From assembly GCF_016616425.1 (NCBI RefSeq), contig NZ_CP067101.1:3906001-3970000 (forward strand): 64,000 nucleotides of DNA, read 5' to 3'. Below, piece after piece: positions 9,162 through 19,104 of the stretch. Within the stretch, counting starts at the first letter, position 1. Every line of letters starts with the position of its first letter. Origin of the DNA: Bradyrhizobium diazoefficiens (GTDB lineage Bacteria; Pseudomonadota; Alphaproteobacteria; Rhizobiales; Xanthobacteraceae). The position numbers and the translations under genes are program-made. The notes under the pieces are model-generated. The model was not told the origin of the DNA. It worked only from the letters and a program-made list of their open reading frames with translations, and did not search any database.

Positions 9162-10178
9162 ATGAAACGCATAACCCTGGCTCTCACCCTTGCTCTCGCC
9201 GCCGGCCTCTCCACCCAAGCCGCCGATGCGCAAACGCTCAAGACCGTCAAGGACCGGGGCATGCTGTCCTGTGGCGTCAGCCAAGGCCTGCCGGGATTCT
9301 CCTCGCCCGATGACAAGGGCAACTGGACCGGCCTCGACGTCGACGTTTGTCGGGCGATCGCTGCGGCGATCTTCAACGATGCGACCAAGGTCAAGTACGT
9401 GCCGCTGTCCGCCAAGGACCGCTTCACCGCGCTGCAATCCGGTGAAATCGACGTACTCTCGCGCAACACCACCTGGACCCTCTCGCGTGATACCTCGCTC
9501 GGCGCCAACTTCACCGGCGTGACCTATTACGACGGGCAGGGCTTCATGGTGAAGAAGTCGCTCAAGGTGAATTCGGCACTCGAGCTCAACAGCGCCTCGG
9601 TCTGCGTGCAGACCGGCACCACCACCGAGCAGAATCTCGCGGACTACTTCAAGGCCAACAACATGAAATACGAGGTGATCGCGTTCGGCACCAACGATGA
9701 AACGATCAAGGCCTATGAGGCCGGGCGCTGCGACGTCTTCACCACGGACCAGTCGGGCCTGTACGCCAATCGCCTGAAGCTCGCCAAGCCCAACGACCAC
9801 ATGGTGCTTCCCGAGATCATCTCGAAAGAGCCGCTCGGCCCGATGGTGCGCCACGGCGACGACCAGTGGTTCGACATCGTGAAGTGGACGCTGTTTGCGA
9901 TGGTCACTGCCGAAGAGCTTGGCGTGACCTCGAAGAACGTCGACGAGAAGGCGAAGCTGGAAAATCCCGAGATGAAGCGTGTCCTCGGCACCGACGGCAA
10001 TTTCGGCGAACAGCTCGGCTTGACCAAGGACTGGGTGGTGCGGATCGTGAAGGCGGTCGGCAATTACGGCGAAGTGTTCGATCGCAATGTCGGCGCGGGC
10101 TCGCCGCTCGCCATCAATCGCGGTCTCAACAATCTCTGGAACAAGGGCGGTCTTCAGTACGCGCCGCCGATCCGCTGA
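9162..10178 (+). CDS. aapJ: General L-amino-acid ABC transporter, periplasmic binding protein
   Basis: 338-residue solute-binding protein (SBP family 3) that captures amino acids in the periplasm for the AapQMP complex. From ATG 9162 there is a clear signal peptide (MKRITLALTLALAAG, cleavage after about ADA), then TLKTVKDRGMLSCGVSQG and LDVDVCRAIAAAIF, typical of the AapJ/BztA group. The conserved C-terminal part includes VRHGDDQWFD and FGEQLGLTKDW. Upstream in-frame ATGs at 9045 and 9138 would place 8-39 odd residues before the signal sequence. AAAGG at 9147-9151 supports 9162. First gene of aapJQMP; the gap to aapQ is 24 bp. Confidence 0.94.
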   Translation: MKRITLALTLALAAGLSTQAADAQTLKTVKDRGMLSCGVSQGLPGFSSPDDKGNWTGLDVDVCRAIAAAIFNDATKVKYVPLSAKDRFTALQSGEIDVLSRNTTWTLSRDTSLGANFTGVTYYDGQGFMVKKSLKVNSALELNSASVCVQTGTTTEQNLADYFKANNMKYEVIAFGTNDETIKAYEAGRCDVFTTDQSGLYANRLKLAKPNDHMVLPEIISKEPLGPMVRHGDDQWFDIVKWTLFAMVTAEELGVTSKNVDEKAKLENPEMKRVLGTDGNFGEQLGLTKDWVVRIVKAVGNYGEVFDRNVGAGSPLAINRGLNNLWNKGGLQYAPPIR

Positions 10179-10202
10179 TCGCCCTGATCAGCCGGCAGCG
10201 GC

Positions 10203-11408
10203 ATGAGCACCGGGGTCCGAAAACCGCCGCCCCAGATCGCGCTGAAGATCAGGCGCCTCCTGGGCGGCAAGGCAGGCTGGAACGGCGTTGCCGTCCAGTT
10301 TGCCTTCGCGGCGATCCTGGGCTGGATCGGCTATGAGATCGTCTCCAATGCCCGCGCCAACCTCGAAAACCAGCACATTGCGGCCGGCTTCGGTTTCTTG
10401 CGGAACAATGCCGGCTTCGACGTCAACCAGACCCTGATCCCCTATACCGGCTCGGACACGTTCATGCGCGTGTTCGTGGTCGGGCTCCTGAACACGCTCG
10501 TGGTCTCCGTGGTGGGCATCGTCTTCGCCACCGTGATCGGATTCATCGTCGCGCTGTGCCGGCTCTCGCCCAATTGGCTGTTGTCGCGCGTCGGCGAGAT
10601 CTATGTCGAGATCATCCGTAACCTGCCGGTGCTGTTCCAGATCCTGTTCTGGTACCTCGCAGTGCTCGCAGCCTTGCCCAATCCGCGGCAGGGTATCTCG
10701 CTGCTCGGCATTGCCTTCATCAGCAATCGCGGCCTCGTCATTCCCAGCCCGATCGGCGAGAGTGGCCTCGGACCGTTCCTGGCGATGCTGGCGCTCGCCA
10801 TCGTGGCGTCACTGGCCCTGCGCATCCACGCGCGGCGCGCGTTGTTTCAGCAGGGACACGTGATCCGGATCTGGCCCTATGTGCTGGCGCTGCTGTTCGG
10901 GCTGCCGCTCGCCAGCATGCTGGTGTCAGGCCCGCCCTTCACCTTTGAGCTGCCGCAACTCAAGGGGTTCAATTTCGCCGGCGGCTCGCGGATCATTCCG
11001 GAGTTCGTGGCGCTGACACTGGCATTGTCGACCTATACCGCCGCCTTCATCGCCGAGATCGTGCGCGCCGGCATCCTGTCGGTCCACAAAGGGCAGATGG
11101 AAGCGGGATCGTCTCTGGGCCTCAGCCGCGGCAACACGCTCCGGCTGATCGTGGTGCCACAGGCCATGCGCGTCATCGTGCCGCCGCTGACCAACCAGTA
11201 CCTCAATCTCACCAAGAACTCGTCGCTGGCGGTCGCGATCGGCTATCCTGATCTCGTCTCGGTGTTCGCCGGCACGTCGCTGAGCCAGACCGGGCAGGCG
11301 ATCGAGATCATCGCCATGACGATGGGCATCTATCTCCTGATCTCGCTCCTCACCAGCGCCGTCATGAGCGTCTATGGTTGGCGTGTCAGCCGGAGTCTGG
11401 GCGCATGA
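10203..11408 (+). CDS. aapQ: General L-amino-acid ABC transporter permease
   Basis: 401-residue inner-membrane permease of the His/Glu/Gln family. After a basic N-terminus there are about eight membrane segments. A long periplasmic insert lies between the first and second, as is usual for AapQ/BztB. The EAA loop that contacts the ATPase is near the C-terminus (EAGSSLGLSRGNTLRLIVVPQAMR). RNLPVLFQILFWYL is a typical family core. It pairs with AapM to form the channel. Its stop overlaps the aapM start (ATGA at 11405-11408), which indicates coupled translation. Confidence 0.94.
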   Translation: MSTGVRKPPPQIALKIRRLLGGKAGWNGVAVQFAFAAILGWIGYEIVSNARANLENQHIAAGFGFLRNNAGFDVNQTLIPYTGSDTFMRVFVVGLLNTLVVSVVGIVFATVIGFIVALCRLSPNWLLSRVGEIYVEIIRNLPVLFQILFWYLAVLAALPNPRQGISLLGIAFISNRGLVIPSPIGESGLGPFLAMLALAIVASLALRIHARRALFQQGHVIRIWPYVLALLFGLPLASMLVSGPPFTFELPQLKGFNFAGGSRIIPEFVALTLALSTYTAAFIAEIVRAGILSVHKGQMEAGSSLGLSRGNTLRLIVVPQAMRVIVPPLTNQYLNLTKNSSLAVAIGYPDLVSVFAGTSLSQTGQAIEIIAMTMGIYLLISLLTSAVMSVYGWRVSRSLGA

Positions 11409-12925
11409 GTGACATCGCCTCGAGCGGCTTCGTCCGCCAGGACCTGCTCACCGAACGTCCCGCGCCGGTCAGGACCACGGGCTTTGTCGGCCTGATGCGC
11501 ACGCGCCTGTTCAACTCACCGACCAACATCCTGCTCACGCTCGTGGGCGCCTTGCTGCTGTGGTTCACCATCGTTCCCTCGATCAAGTTCCTGATTGTCG
11601 ATGCGGTGTGGAGCGGTAAGGACCGCACGGCATGCCTGACGGAGAACGCCGGCTTTGCGGTCGGCGCCTGCTGGCCCTACATCCAGGCCAAGCTGCCGCA
11701 ATTGATCTATGGTTTCTATCCCGAGGCCGAGCGCTGGCGGGTCAATCTCGCGCTGATCTTGGCGGCGGCGCTGCTGCTGCCGCTGCTCATTCCGCGCTTG
11801 CCGGCGAAAGGGCTCAACGCCGGCCTGTTCTTCTTCGCCTTCCCGGTGGTCGCATTCTTCCTGTTGCACGGCGGCGGCCTCGAGGGATTTGGGCTGAGCT
11901 GGACGGCCGGCCTGCTGCAATTGTTCGACGACAGTATCGTCAATGCCGGACAGGCCCTGCTTAGTCTCAGCAAAACGTTCTCCATCGGCCCGCTGCTGTG
12001 GGTCGTCGGCAAACTCATCGTGCTGGTCGGCACGGCGATCTCCTGGCTGATCTTTCCGCTGATCTGGCTGCGCGACCAGATCCAGGGCACCGGTCAGTCC
12101 GTCTGGACCGATTTCGCCGTCACGTCCCTCGTCGTGTCCCTGATCGCGTTTGTCCTTGGCGGCGGCCTGCGGACGGGATGGCACGCGCTTGGATCGAGCG
12201 CCGCCACCTTCATCGCCATCGCCATCGTCATCAAGCTGATGGGGCTCGATCACGGCGGATTGCCGGTCGTGGCGACGAATTTGTGGGGCGGCCTTCTGGT
12301 GACGTTGGTGGTCTCCGTCACCGGCATCGTCACCTCGTTGCCGATCGGCATCGCGCTGGCGCTCGGCCGTCGCTCCACCATTCCGCTGATCCGGATCTTC
12401 TCGATCGCCTTCATCGAGTTCTGGCGCGGCGTGCCGCTGATCACCGTGCTGTTCTTCGCCACTTACATGCTGCCGCTGTTCCTGCCCGGCAATTTCACCG
12501 TCGACGGCCTGGTGCGCGCGCTGATCGGCATCTCGTTGTTCACCGGCGCCTATCAGGCCGAGAACGTCCGTGGCGGGCTCGCCGCGATCCCGCGCGGGCA
12601 GGGCGAGGCCGCAGCAGCCCTGGGGCTGTCCTGGTGGAAGACGACCTCGCTGATCGTGCTGCCGCAGGCGCTACGTCACGTCATTCCGAACCTCGTCAAC
12701 AGCTTTATCTCGCTGTTCAAGGACACCTCGCTGGTCTCGATCGTGGCGCTGTTCGATCTGCTCGGCTCGCTGCGGGCGTCGTTCTCGGATCCGAAATGGT
12801 CGACGCCCTCGACGTTGTTCACCGGCTTCGCCTTCGCGGGGCTGATCTATTTCACCTTCTGCTTTGGAATGTCGCGCTATTCGCTGTTCGTCGAGAACCG
12901 TCTCAACGCCCACCGCCGCAACTGA
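11405..12925 (+). CDS. aapM: General L-amino-acid ABC transporter permease
   Basis: 506-residue partner permease of AapQ. The start at 11405 is chosen because it forms a 4-bp ATGA overlap with the aapQ stop; an in-frame ATG at 11378 lies inside aapQ. Several N-terminal hydrophobic segments precede the binding-protein-dependent permease domain in the last 230 residues, where the EAA loop reads [44 protein letters not shown] matches the AapM/BztC signature. aapP follows after 11 bp. Confidence 0.94.
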   Translation: MSDIASSGFVRQDLLTERPAPVRTTGFVGLMRTRLFNSPTNILLTLVGALLLWFTIVPSIKFLIVDAVWSGKDRTACLTENAGFAVGACWPYIQAKLPQLIYGFYPEAERWRVNLALILAAALLLPLLIPRLPAKGLNAGLFFFAFPVVAFFLLHGGGLEGFGLSWTAGLLQLFDDSIVNAGQALLSLSKTFSIGPLLWVVGKLIVLVGTAISWLIFPLIWLRDQIQGTGQSVWTDFAVTSLVVSLIAFVLGGGLRTGWHALGSSAATFIAIAIVIKLMGLDHGGLPVVATNLWGGLLVTLVVSVTGIVTSLPIGIALALGRRSTIPLIRIFSIAFIEFWRGVPLITVLFFATYMLPLFLPGNFTVDGLVRALIGISLFTGAYQAENVRGGLAAIPRGQGEAAAALGLSWWKTTSLIVLPQALRHVIPNLVNSFISLFKDTSLVSIVALFDLLGSLRASFSDPKWSTPSTLFTGFAFAGLIYFTFCFGMSRYSLFVENRLNAHRRN

Positions 12926-12936
12926 TCGAGTTCGCC

Positions 12937-13674
12937 ATGTCCGACCCCATCGTCAAGATTTCCGGCCTCAACAAATGGTACGGCGACTTTCACGTGCTGC
13001 GCGACATCGACCTCGAAGTGGAGAGGGGCGAGCGCATCGTGATCTGCGGGCCGTCGGGCTCCGGCAAGTCGACGTTGATCCGTTGCATCAACGCGCTCGA
13101 GGAATTCCAGGAGGGCGAGATCGTCGTCGATGGCATCGAGCTCGGGCCCAACCTCAAGCATGTCGACGCGGTGCGCCGCGAAGTCGGCATGGTGTTCCAG
13201 AGCTTCAATCTATTCCCGCATTTGACCGTGCTGGATAATTGCACGCTGGCGCCGATCTGGGTGCGCAACATCCCGAAGAAGGACGCCGAGGAGACCGCGA
13301 TGAAATTCCTGGAGCGGGTCAAGATCCCGCATCAGGCCAGCAAGTTTCCGGGGCAGATGTCCGGCGGCCAGCAGCAGCGCGTTGCCATCGCGCGGGCCCT
13401 GACGATGAACCCGAAGGTCATGCTGTTCGACGAGCCGACCTCGGCGCTCGACCCCGAAATGGTCAAGGAGGTGCTCGATACCATGGTGGACCTTGCCGGG
13501 GAGGGCATGACCATGCTGGTCGTGACCCACGAAATGGGCTTTGCCCGCGAGGTCGCCAACCGCGTGGTGTTCATGGACGCCGGCCAGATCATCGAGGCCA
13601 ACACCCCGCACGAGTTCTTCGCCGCCCCGCGGCACGCCCGGACGAAGTTGTTCCTGAGCCAGATATTGCGCTGA
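12937..13674 (+). CDS. aapP: General L-amino-acid ABC transporter ATPase
   Basis: 245-residue cytoplasmic ATPase that powers AapQM. Walker A GPSGSGKS is at 38-45, the Q-loop lies in [13 protein letters not shown], the ABC signature reads MSGGQQQR, Walker B plus the catalytic Glu is [14 protein letters not shown], and the H-loop is VVTHEMGFA. The ATG at 12937 gives the normal family N-terminus ([16 protein letters not shown]); the open frame upstream overlaps aapM and is not coding. A GC-rich hairpin follows the stop at once. Confidence 0.95.
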   Translation: MSDPIVKISGLNKWYGDFHVLRDIDLEVERGERIVICGPSGSGKSTLIRCINALEEFQEGEIVVDGIELGPNLKHVDAVRREVGMVFQSFNLFPHLTVLDNCTLAPIWVRNIPKKDAEETAMKFLERVKIPHQASKFPGQMSGGQQQRVAIARALTMNPKVMLFDEPTSALDPEMVKEVLDTMVDLAGEGMTMLVVTHEMGFAREVANRVVFMDAGQIIEANTPHEFFAAPRHARTKLFLSQILR

Positions 13675-13675
13675 G

Positions 13676-13693
13676 CCCCGGGAAATCCCGGGG
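13676..13693 (+). terminator. Possible terminator after aapP
   Basis: CCCCGGG, a 4-base loop AAAT, then CCCGGGG form a perfect 7-bp stem 1 bp after the aapP stop. There is no T-tract, so it may only stabilise the mRNA 3' end. Confidence 0.4.
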
Positions 13694-13777
13694 ACGGGGC
13701 GGCGCAGGTCCGGTGACCGGCCGGCCCAGCCCGGGAATCAGTTAGACTCTGCCGGGGCCATCCTCCGGAGAGACACC

Positions 13778-16048
13778 TTGCAGAGCAGCGGCGGCGCGCG
13801 CGCATTCCAGAACGCGCGATTGCAGAAGAAATTGATGAAGCAGGCCGACGCCGTTATCGCCGCTGCGGCGAACGCCTATGGCCAGGGCCGATATGCCGAG
13901 ACCGAGACGCTGTGCCGTGAGATCCTGAAAGCCCTTCCGGATCATGTCGACGCCACGCACCTGCTCGGCATGTGCGCCCATGACGGCCGGCGCCTCGAGG
14001 AGGCGCAACAGCTGATCGAGCGCGTGATTGCGCTCGATCCGCGCCTGCACGATGCCCATAACAACCTGGCGACCGTGCATTTCGACCTCGGCAATTACGA
14101 AGAGGCGCGGCGGTGCCAGGAGAGGGCGATCGCGCTGAAGCCGAATTTCGCGGTGGCGCTGACCAATCTCGGCAACACGCTGATGCATATGGGCCTGTAC
14201 GAGCAGGCGCTCGAGATGCACGAGCGTGCCATCAAGCTGAAGCCGGATTATGCCGACGCACTCTGCAACCGTGGCATGGTCGAGATCGTGCTTGGGCAGA
14301 TCATGCGCGCCAAGGAGAGTTTTGATCGCGCCCTGTTGTTTCAGCCGCGTCATGCCGAGGCGATCGTCGGCAGCGGCATGGTCAGCATGGAACTCCGGCA
14401 CTACGAAGAGGCTGCCGCCAAGCTCGCGACGGCGCTGGCGATCAAGCCCGGCGCGCCGAGGATCCTGGCCCAGCGCGGGCGGCTCAGCTACGAACTGCAG
14501 CGCCTGGAGCCTGCGCTTGCGGATTTCGAGGCAGCGCTTGCGATCTCGCCCAAGCTCGAGTTGGCGCTCCGGGGCAAGGCCCAGACCTGCCTAGTCATGG
14601 GCAAGACCGCGCAGGCGATGGCGGCCGCGACGACCTTGATCGAGCGAAATCCGCGCTCCGAAATGGGAATGGCGCTGATGGGTTTCGCTTACTCCAACCA
14701 GGGCGACATGGACACCGCGATCGAATATCTCGATCGCGCGCTGGACCTGCGCCCGGACTATGGCGATGCGATCAGAGGAAAGATCTTCCTGCAAGACTAC
14801 CGCGCCGAAGCCGATTTCGTGGTCCAGCAGGCCGTGCGAAAATCCTGGTGGGATGCGATCGGCTCGAAAATTCCGCAAAGGACGCTGGCGAAACGGAAGC
14901 TCGACCCGGAAAAACGCATCGTGGTCGGCTATGTCGCCGCTGAATTCCGGCAGCACTCGGCGGGACTTACCCTGCTGCCGGTGCTGCGCAACCATGATCA
15001 TGCCAATTTCGAAATCATCTGCTATTACTCCTGGCCAGGAGCGGACGAGTACACCGCCAGGTTCAAATCCTTGGCGGACGTCTGGGTTGATGCCTGGGGA
15101 CTTTCGGACGACGAACTCGCCGATCGCATCGAGGCCGATAACGTCGACATCCTGATCGATGTTTCAGGCCATACGACCGGCAACAGGCTGCAATGCTTCG
15201 CGCGGAAGCCGGCTCCGATCCAGGCCACCGGATTCGGACATGCGACGGGCACCGGCATGCCGACCATGGACTATGTGCTCGCGGATCCCATCTTCATCCC
15301 GCCATCGGTCCGGCACTTGTTTCCGGAAAAGATTTTTGATCTGCCGTGCCTGATCACGATGGAGCCCGTCACCGATCTGCAGCCGTCCGAGTTGCCGATG
15401 CTGCGCAACGGTCATGTCACCTTCGGCGTGTTCAACCGCATCTACAAGATCTCGGATGATGCGATCCGCGTGTGGTCGCGCATCATGCAGGAGGTGCCGG
15501 GATCGAAGATCGTCCTCAAGCACGGCCTGCTCGATGACGCGCTGCTGCGCGACAGCCTGGTCGCGCGCTTCGTGGCGCAGGGCATTGCGGAGGAGAACAT
15601 CACCTGTCTCGGCACCACCTCCCGCGACGACCACCTCACGGCGTTCGACCAGATCGACATTTCACTCGACACGTTCCCGCAAAACGGCGGCATCAGCACC
15701 TGGGAGTCCCTCTACAAGGGCGTTCCCGTCGTCGCCAAGGTCGGCAACGGAGCCTCCTCGCGTGCCGGCGCCTCCATCGTGGCCGCCGTCGGGCTGGGCG
15801 ACTGGGTCGCGGAGGATGACGATGGCTATGTCGCGATCGCCCGCAAATATGCCGCGCAGCCCGAGCTTCTGGCAAAGCTGCGCGCCGGGTTGCCGGCTCA
15901 GATCGCAGCCTCGCCCGCTGGCAATGTCGAGATCTACACGCGCGCGCTCGAAGCGGGCTATCGCCAGTTCTGGCGCGACTATTGCGCCGCGGCCGCGCAG
16001 CGCGACGACGCTGCGGCCAGCGAGGCCGACGCACCAACCGGTTCCTGA
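13778..16048 (+). CDS. TPR protein with GT41 (O-GlcNAc transferase-like) domain, copy 1
   Basis: 756-residue protein with about nine tetratricopeptide repeats (15-330; for example YADALCNRGMVEIVLGQ), then a GT41 catalytic region related to eukaryotic O-GlcNAc transferase (about 375-735). GT41 landmarks include VGYVAAEFRQHSAG, DILIDVSGHTTGNRL, TFGVFNRIYKISDDAIRVWSR (shortened: TFGVFNRIYKISDD), DISLDTFPQNGGISTWESL and GVPVVAKVG. It probably glycosylates proteins using a UDP-sugar; acceptors in bacteria include flagellins and adhesins, but none can be assigned here. The start is TTG at 13778, with GGAG at 13767-13770 and a good spacer. The gene is one half of a tandem duplication with the gene at 16174, and the duplication includes the leader. 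Confidence 0.87.
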   Translation: MQSSGGARAFQNARLQKKLMKQADAVIAAAANAYGQGRYAETETLCREILKALPDHVDATHLLGMCAHDGRRLEEAQQLIERVIALDPRLHDAHNNLATVHFDLGNYEEARRCQERAIALKPNFAVALTNLGNTLMHMGLYEQALEMHERAIKLKPDYADALCNRGMVEIVLGQIMRAKESFDRALLFQPRHAEAIVGSGMVSMELRHYEEAAAKLATALAIKPGAPRILAQRGRLSYELQRLEPALADFEAALAISPKLELALRGKAQTCLVMGKTAQAMAAATTLIERNPRSEMGMALMGFAYSNQGDMDTAIEYLDRALDLRPDYGDAIRGKIFLQDYRAEADFVVQQAVRKSWWDAIGSKIPQRTLAKRKLDPEKRIVVGYVAAEFRQHSAGLTLLPVLRNHDHANFEIICYYSWPGADEYTARFKSLADVWVDAWGLSDDELADRIEADNVDILIDVSGHTTGNRLQCFARKPAPIQATGFGHATGTGMPTMDYVLADPIFIPPSVRHLFPEKIFDLPCLITMEPVTDLQPSELPMLRNGHVTFGVFNRIYKISDDAIRVWSRIMQEVPGSKIVLKHGLLDDALLRDSLVARFVAQGIAEENITCLGTTSRDDHLTAFDQIDISLDTFPQNGGISTWESLYKGVPVVAKVGNGASSRAGASIVAAVGLGDWVAEDDDGYVAIARKYAAQPELLAKLRAGLPAQIAASPAGNVEIYTRALEAGYRQFWRDYCAAAAQRDDAAASEADAPTGS

Positions 16049-16130
16049 GCCGGATCAAGAGCGAGCCTGGGATATCCCGGTCTGATTTCCATCCCGCCGG
16101 CCCGTTATGCGAATCAGTTAGACTCATAGC

Positions 16131-16170
16131 GGGCCATCTTTCGGAGAGACGGGCCATCCTTCGGAGAGAT
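16131..16170 (+). repeat. Tandem 20-bp duplication of the GT41 leader and RBS
   Basis: Two direct 20-bp units, 16131-16150 and 16151-16170, match at 18 of 20 positions (unit GGGCCATCTTTCGGAGAGAC). The leader of copy 1 has a single equivalent at 13755-13774. Each unit carries the GGAG ribosome-binding site, so copy 2 has two. A 15-bp identity, GAATCAGTTAGACTC, lies further upstream of both genes (13735-13749 and 16111-16125). Confidence 0.85.
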
Positions 16171-16173
16171 ACC

Positions 16174-18414
16174 TTGCAGAGCAGCGCCGGCGCGCGCGCA
16201 TTCCAGAATGCGCGGTTGCAGAAAAAATTGAAGAAGCAGGTCGACGCCGTCATCGCCGCCGCGGCGAGCGCCTATGGCCAGGGCAGATATGCGGAGAGCG
16301 AGGCGCTCTGCCGCCAGATCGTGCAAGCCGTTCCGGATCATTTCGACGCCACGCACCTGCTTGGCCTGAGCGTGCAGCAGGGCGGGCGCATGGAGGAGGC
16401 GCAACAACTGCTCGAGCGCGCGATTGCGATCGATCCGCGCTCGCACGAGGCCCATAACAATCTCGCCGCTGTGCTCTTCGGCCTGGGGCAATTCGAGGCC
16501 GCTCGCGCATGTCAGGAGAAGGCAGTCGCGCTAAAGCCGAATTTTGCTCCGGCCCTGACCGGCCTCGGCAACACCTTGCTCCAGATGAACCTGCCCGAAC
16601 AGGCCATCGAGCTGTACGATCGCGCGATCAGGCTGAAGCCCGACTATGCCGATGCGCTCTGCAATCGTGGCTTGGCCGAGCTGGCGCTGGGCCAGTTCGA
16701 CCGGGCCAGGCAAAATTTCGAGCGCGCTCTGTTGTTTCAGCCACGTCACGCCGAAGCGCTGGTCGGCAAAGGCGTGGTCAGCATCGAGCTCAAGCGCTAT
16801 GACGAGGCGGAAGCCGCGCTCGCAGCGGCGCTCGCGATCAGGCCCGGTTCGGCGAAGGCCCTCGCGCATCGCGGACGGCTCAATTTGGCGCTGTCGCGGC
16901 CGGAACAGGCGGCAGCAGATTTTGATGCGGCACTTGCACTTTCGCCGAAGCTCGAAGTGGCGTTGCGGGGGAAGGCGGAAGTCTCGCTGAGCATGGGGAA
17001 TACGGCGCAGGCGGTGCTGGCCTGCAAGACGATGCTCGAGGAAAATCCGCGCTCGGCGATCGCGTTGGCGCTGCTGAGCTCCTGCTTTGCAAACCAGGGA
17101 GAGATCGCAGCCGCGATCGAACATCTCGACGCGGCGCTGGCAATCGCGCCGGACGAGCCGGACTTGATCGCGCGCAAGATCTACTTCCTGGACTTCCTCT
17201 CCGAGGCCGATTTCGCGGTCCAGCAGGCAGCGCGCAAATCCTGGTGGGATGCGATCGGCGCCAGATTGCCGCAAAGGACGCTGCCACCCCGGCAGCTCGA
17301 TCCGGACAGACGAATCGTGATCGGTTATGTGTCCGCAGAGCTCTGGTACCACTCGGCGGCGTTCGCTCTGTTACCGGTGCTGCGCCATCACGATCACGAC
17401 AAATTTGAGATCGTCTGCTATTCGTGCTCGCCGCTGCGGGACGAGATGACCGCCAGGTTCAAGTCGTTGGCGGACGTCTGGGTCGACGCCTGGCAGCTTT
17501 CGGACGACGAGCTGGCCGATCGTATTCAGGCCGACAAGGTCGATATCCTGATCGACGTGTCCGGGCACACGACCGGCAACAGGCTCCCTGTCTTCGCCCG
17601 CAAGCCGACTCCGATCCAGGTCACCGGCTTCGGGCACGCGACTGGTACGGGCCTTCGGACCATGGACTACGTGCTCGCCGATCCGGTCTTCATTCCGCAA
17701 TCGGCCCGCCATCTGCTGGCCGAAAAGGTTCATGATCTGCCGTGCCTGATCACGATCGATCCCATCCTGGATGTGCCTGCTTCGGAGCCGCCCATGCTCC
17801 GCAACGGCCATGTGACCTTCGGCGTCTTCAACCGCATCTCCAAGATCTCGGATGACGCCATCCGTGTGTGGTCGAAGGTGATGCGGGAGGTGACCGGATC
17901 GAAGATTATCATCAAGCATACACTGCTTGACGATCCCTTGCTGCGCGACGGCCTAATCGCGCGGTTCGCGGCACAGGGCATCGGCGAAGACAACGTCATC
18001 TGCATGGGCTCGACGCCGCGCCACGAGCACCTGCTGGCCTTCGCGCAGGTCGACATCTCCCTCGATACTTTCCCGCAAAATGGCGGCGTCAGCACCTGGG
18101 AATCCCTCTATGCGGGCGTCCCGGTCGTTGCCAAGCTCGGTCACGGCGCTTCCTCGCGCGCCGGCGGCTCCATCGTGGCGGCGATTGGCCTCGAAGATTG
18201 GGTCGCCGAGGGTGACGATGGCTATGCCGCGGTCGCGTGCAAATATGCGGCGCAGCCTGCCCATCTGGCGAAGTTGCGCGCGGAATTGCCGGCTCGGATT
18301 GCAGCCTCGCCCGCCGGCAATGTCGAGATCTATACGCGCAGGGTCGAGGCGGGCTATCGCCAGTTCTGGCGCGACTATTGTGCCTCGGCCTCGGAAAACG
18401 GCAGGGTCGCGTAG
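16174..18414 (+). CDS. TPR protein with GT41 (O-GlcNAc transferase-like) domain, copy 2
   Basis: 746-residue paralogue of the preceding gene, with the same architecture: TPR units (about 12-330), then GT41 (about 370-735) with IGYVSAELWYHSAAF, DILIDVSGHTTGNRL, DISLDTFPQNGGVSTWESL and GASSRAGGSIVAAIGL. The start is TTG at 16174, exactly equivalent to that of copy 1. The open frame reaches back into copy 1, but homology begins at this TTG. Copy 2 has diverged mainly in the helical repeats and the linker, while the catalytic motifs are nearly identical, so both copies are probably active. Differences in the repeats may alter protein substrate choice, which is inference. A 47-bp fragment of a further copy lies at 19754. 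Confidence 0.87.
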   Translation: MQSSAGARAFQNARLQKKLKKQVDAVIAAAASAYGQGRYAESEALCRQIVQAVPDHFDATHLLGLSVQQGGRMEEAQQLLERAIAIDPRSHEAHNNLAAVLFGLGQFEAARACQEKAVALKPNFAPALTGLGNTLLQMNLPEQAIELYDRAIRLKPDYADALCNRGLAELALGQFDRARQNFERALLFQPRHAEALVGKGVVSIELKRYDEAEAALAAALAIRPGSAKALAHRGRLNLALSRPEQAAADFDAALALSPKLEVALRGKAEVSLSMGNTAQAVLACKTMLEENPRSAIALALLSSCFANQGEIAAAIEHLDAALAIAPDEPDLIARKIYFLDFLSEADFAVQQAARKSWWDAIGARLPQRTLPPRQLDPDRRIVIGYVSAELWYHSAAFALLPVLRHHDHDKFEIVCYSCSPLRDEMTARFKSLADVWVDAWQLSDDELADRIQADKVDILIDVSGHTTGNRLPVFARKPTPIQVTGFGHATGTGLRTMDYVLADPVFIPQSARHLLAEKVHDLPCLITIDPILDVPASEPPMLRNGHVTFGVFNRISKISDDAIRVWSKVMREVTGSKIIIKHTLLDDPLLRDGLIARFAAQGIGEDNVICMGSTPRHEHLLAFAQVDISLDTFPQNGGVSTWESLYAGVPVVAKLGHGASSRAGGSIVAAIGLEDWVAEGDDGYAAVACKYAAQPAHLAKLRAELPARIAASPAGNVEIYTRRVEAGYRQFWRDYCASASENGRVA

Positions 18415-18419
18415 CGGCG

Positions 18420-18659
18420 GTGCGAGCAGGTGCCTTGTTCTTCGAGTTGCCGCAGTATCGGACGACGAAGGCGGTATGTCTTTTGACCGCAGCAGCAATG
18501 CTCGTCACGCTTGCCAAGCCTGCGAGCGCCGGCCATGATGATGACGACGAGGGCGGCTGGTCCCAGCCACGTGTCCACGATTGGCACTCGGGACCGCATT
18601 ATGGTGCGCACAGCAGACATTGGCACGCTGGCCCGCACCATGACTGGTACGGCGGTTAG
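18420..18659 (+). CDS. Small exported His-rich protein
   Basis: About 79 residues if GTG 18420 is used; TTG 18435 in the same frame is an alternative. It has a basic stretch plus hydrophobic core (TTKAVCLLTAAAMLVTLAKPASA) typical of a signal peptide with an AxA-type cleavage site. The remaining mature peptide of about 40 residues starts GHDDDDEGGW and contains nine histidines and several Trp, Asp and Tyr. Such composition suggests metal binding, but I recognise no named family. It begins 5 bp after the GT41 gene yet looks unrelated to it. The next two genes also encode small exported proteins, one rich in His at its C-terminus. Exact start uncertain. Confidence 0.55.
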   Translation: MRAGALFFELPQYRTTKAVCLLTAAAMLVTLAKPASAGHDDDDEGGWSQPRVHDWHSGPHYGAHSRHWHAGPHHDWYGG

Positions 18660-18797
18660 TTCCGCTAGGCCAAGCTCGGGAGGAGCGTACATTGCTCCAT
18701 CGAAAGGATCGTGCATGAGAAGCTGGAGCCGCGACATCCTGGCGCAAGCACTGTGAATTCATCGTCGCGAGCGAACACGGTCCGAAGGAGAAGGAGC

Positions 18798-19079
18798 ATG
18801 CGTAATTTTATTGGTCCGAGGCTCGCAATTGCCGTGCTTGCTGTGATGACGTTTGCCGTCACTCCGCGAACGATCGCTGCCGCGCACGAGGGGCACAAGA
18901 TGAAGTGCGAGAAGACGCATATTCAGGCGATGAAGGTTGACATCCAGGCAATGAACGATGGGGAGCCCAAGGCAACGGCCGTCAAGGAGACGAAAATGGC
19001 CGAGGATATGCTAGCCAAGAAGGACGTGGCGGCCTGCGAGACGCATATGCACAAGGCGATGGAGGCGATCGAGAAATAA
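18798..19079 (+). CDS. Small periplasmic protein of unknown function
   Basis: 93 residues from ATG 18798, which has an excellent ribosome-binding site (AAGGAG at 18791-18796). The N-terminus MRNFIGPRLAIAVLAVMTFA is a signal peptide, with predicted cleavage near AAA before HEGHKMKCEKTH. The mature part is about 65 residues, helical, Lys/Glu-rich, with two Cys, two short HxxH-like clusters near its ends (HEGHK, ETHMHK) and Met-rich spacing that resembles soluble copper- or heme-handling peptides. The frame is open upstream to 18711 but lacks signal features there. It sits between a His-rich exported peptide and a membrane-anchored cytochrome c. No family assigned. Confidence 0.7.
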   Translation: MRNFIGPRLAIAVLAVMTFAVTPRTIAAAHEGHKMKCEKTHIQAMKVDIQAMNDGEPKATAVKETKMAEDMLAKKDVAACETHMHKAMEAIEK

Positions 19080-19104
19080 GATGAAACGTAAGTGAGGCGA
19101 GCAG

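Noticed and set aside
11998..12936. N-terminal extension of aapP
   Set aside because: Shadow frame inside aapM; AapP begins at 12937.
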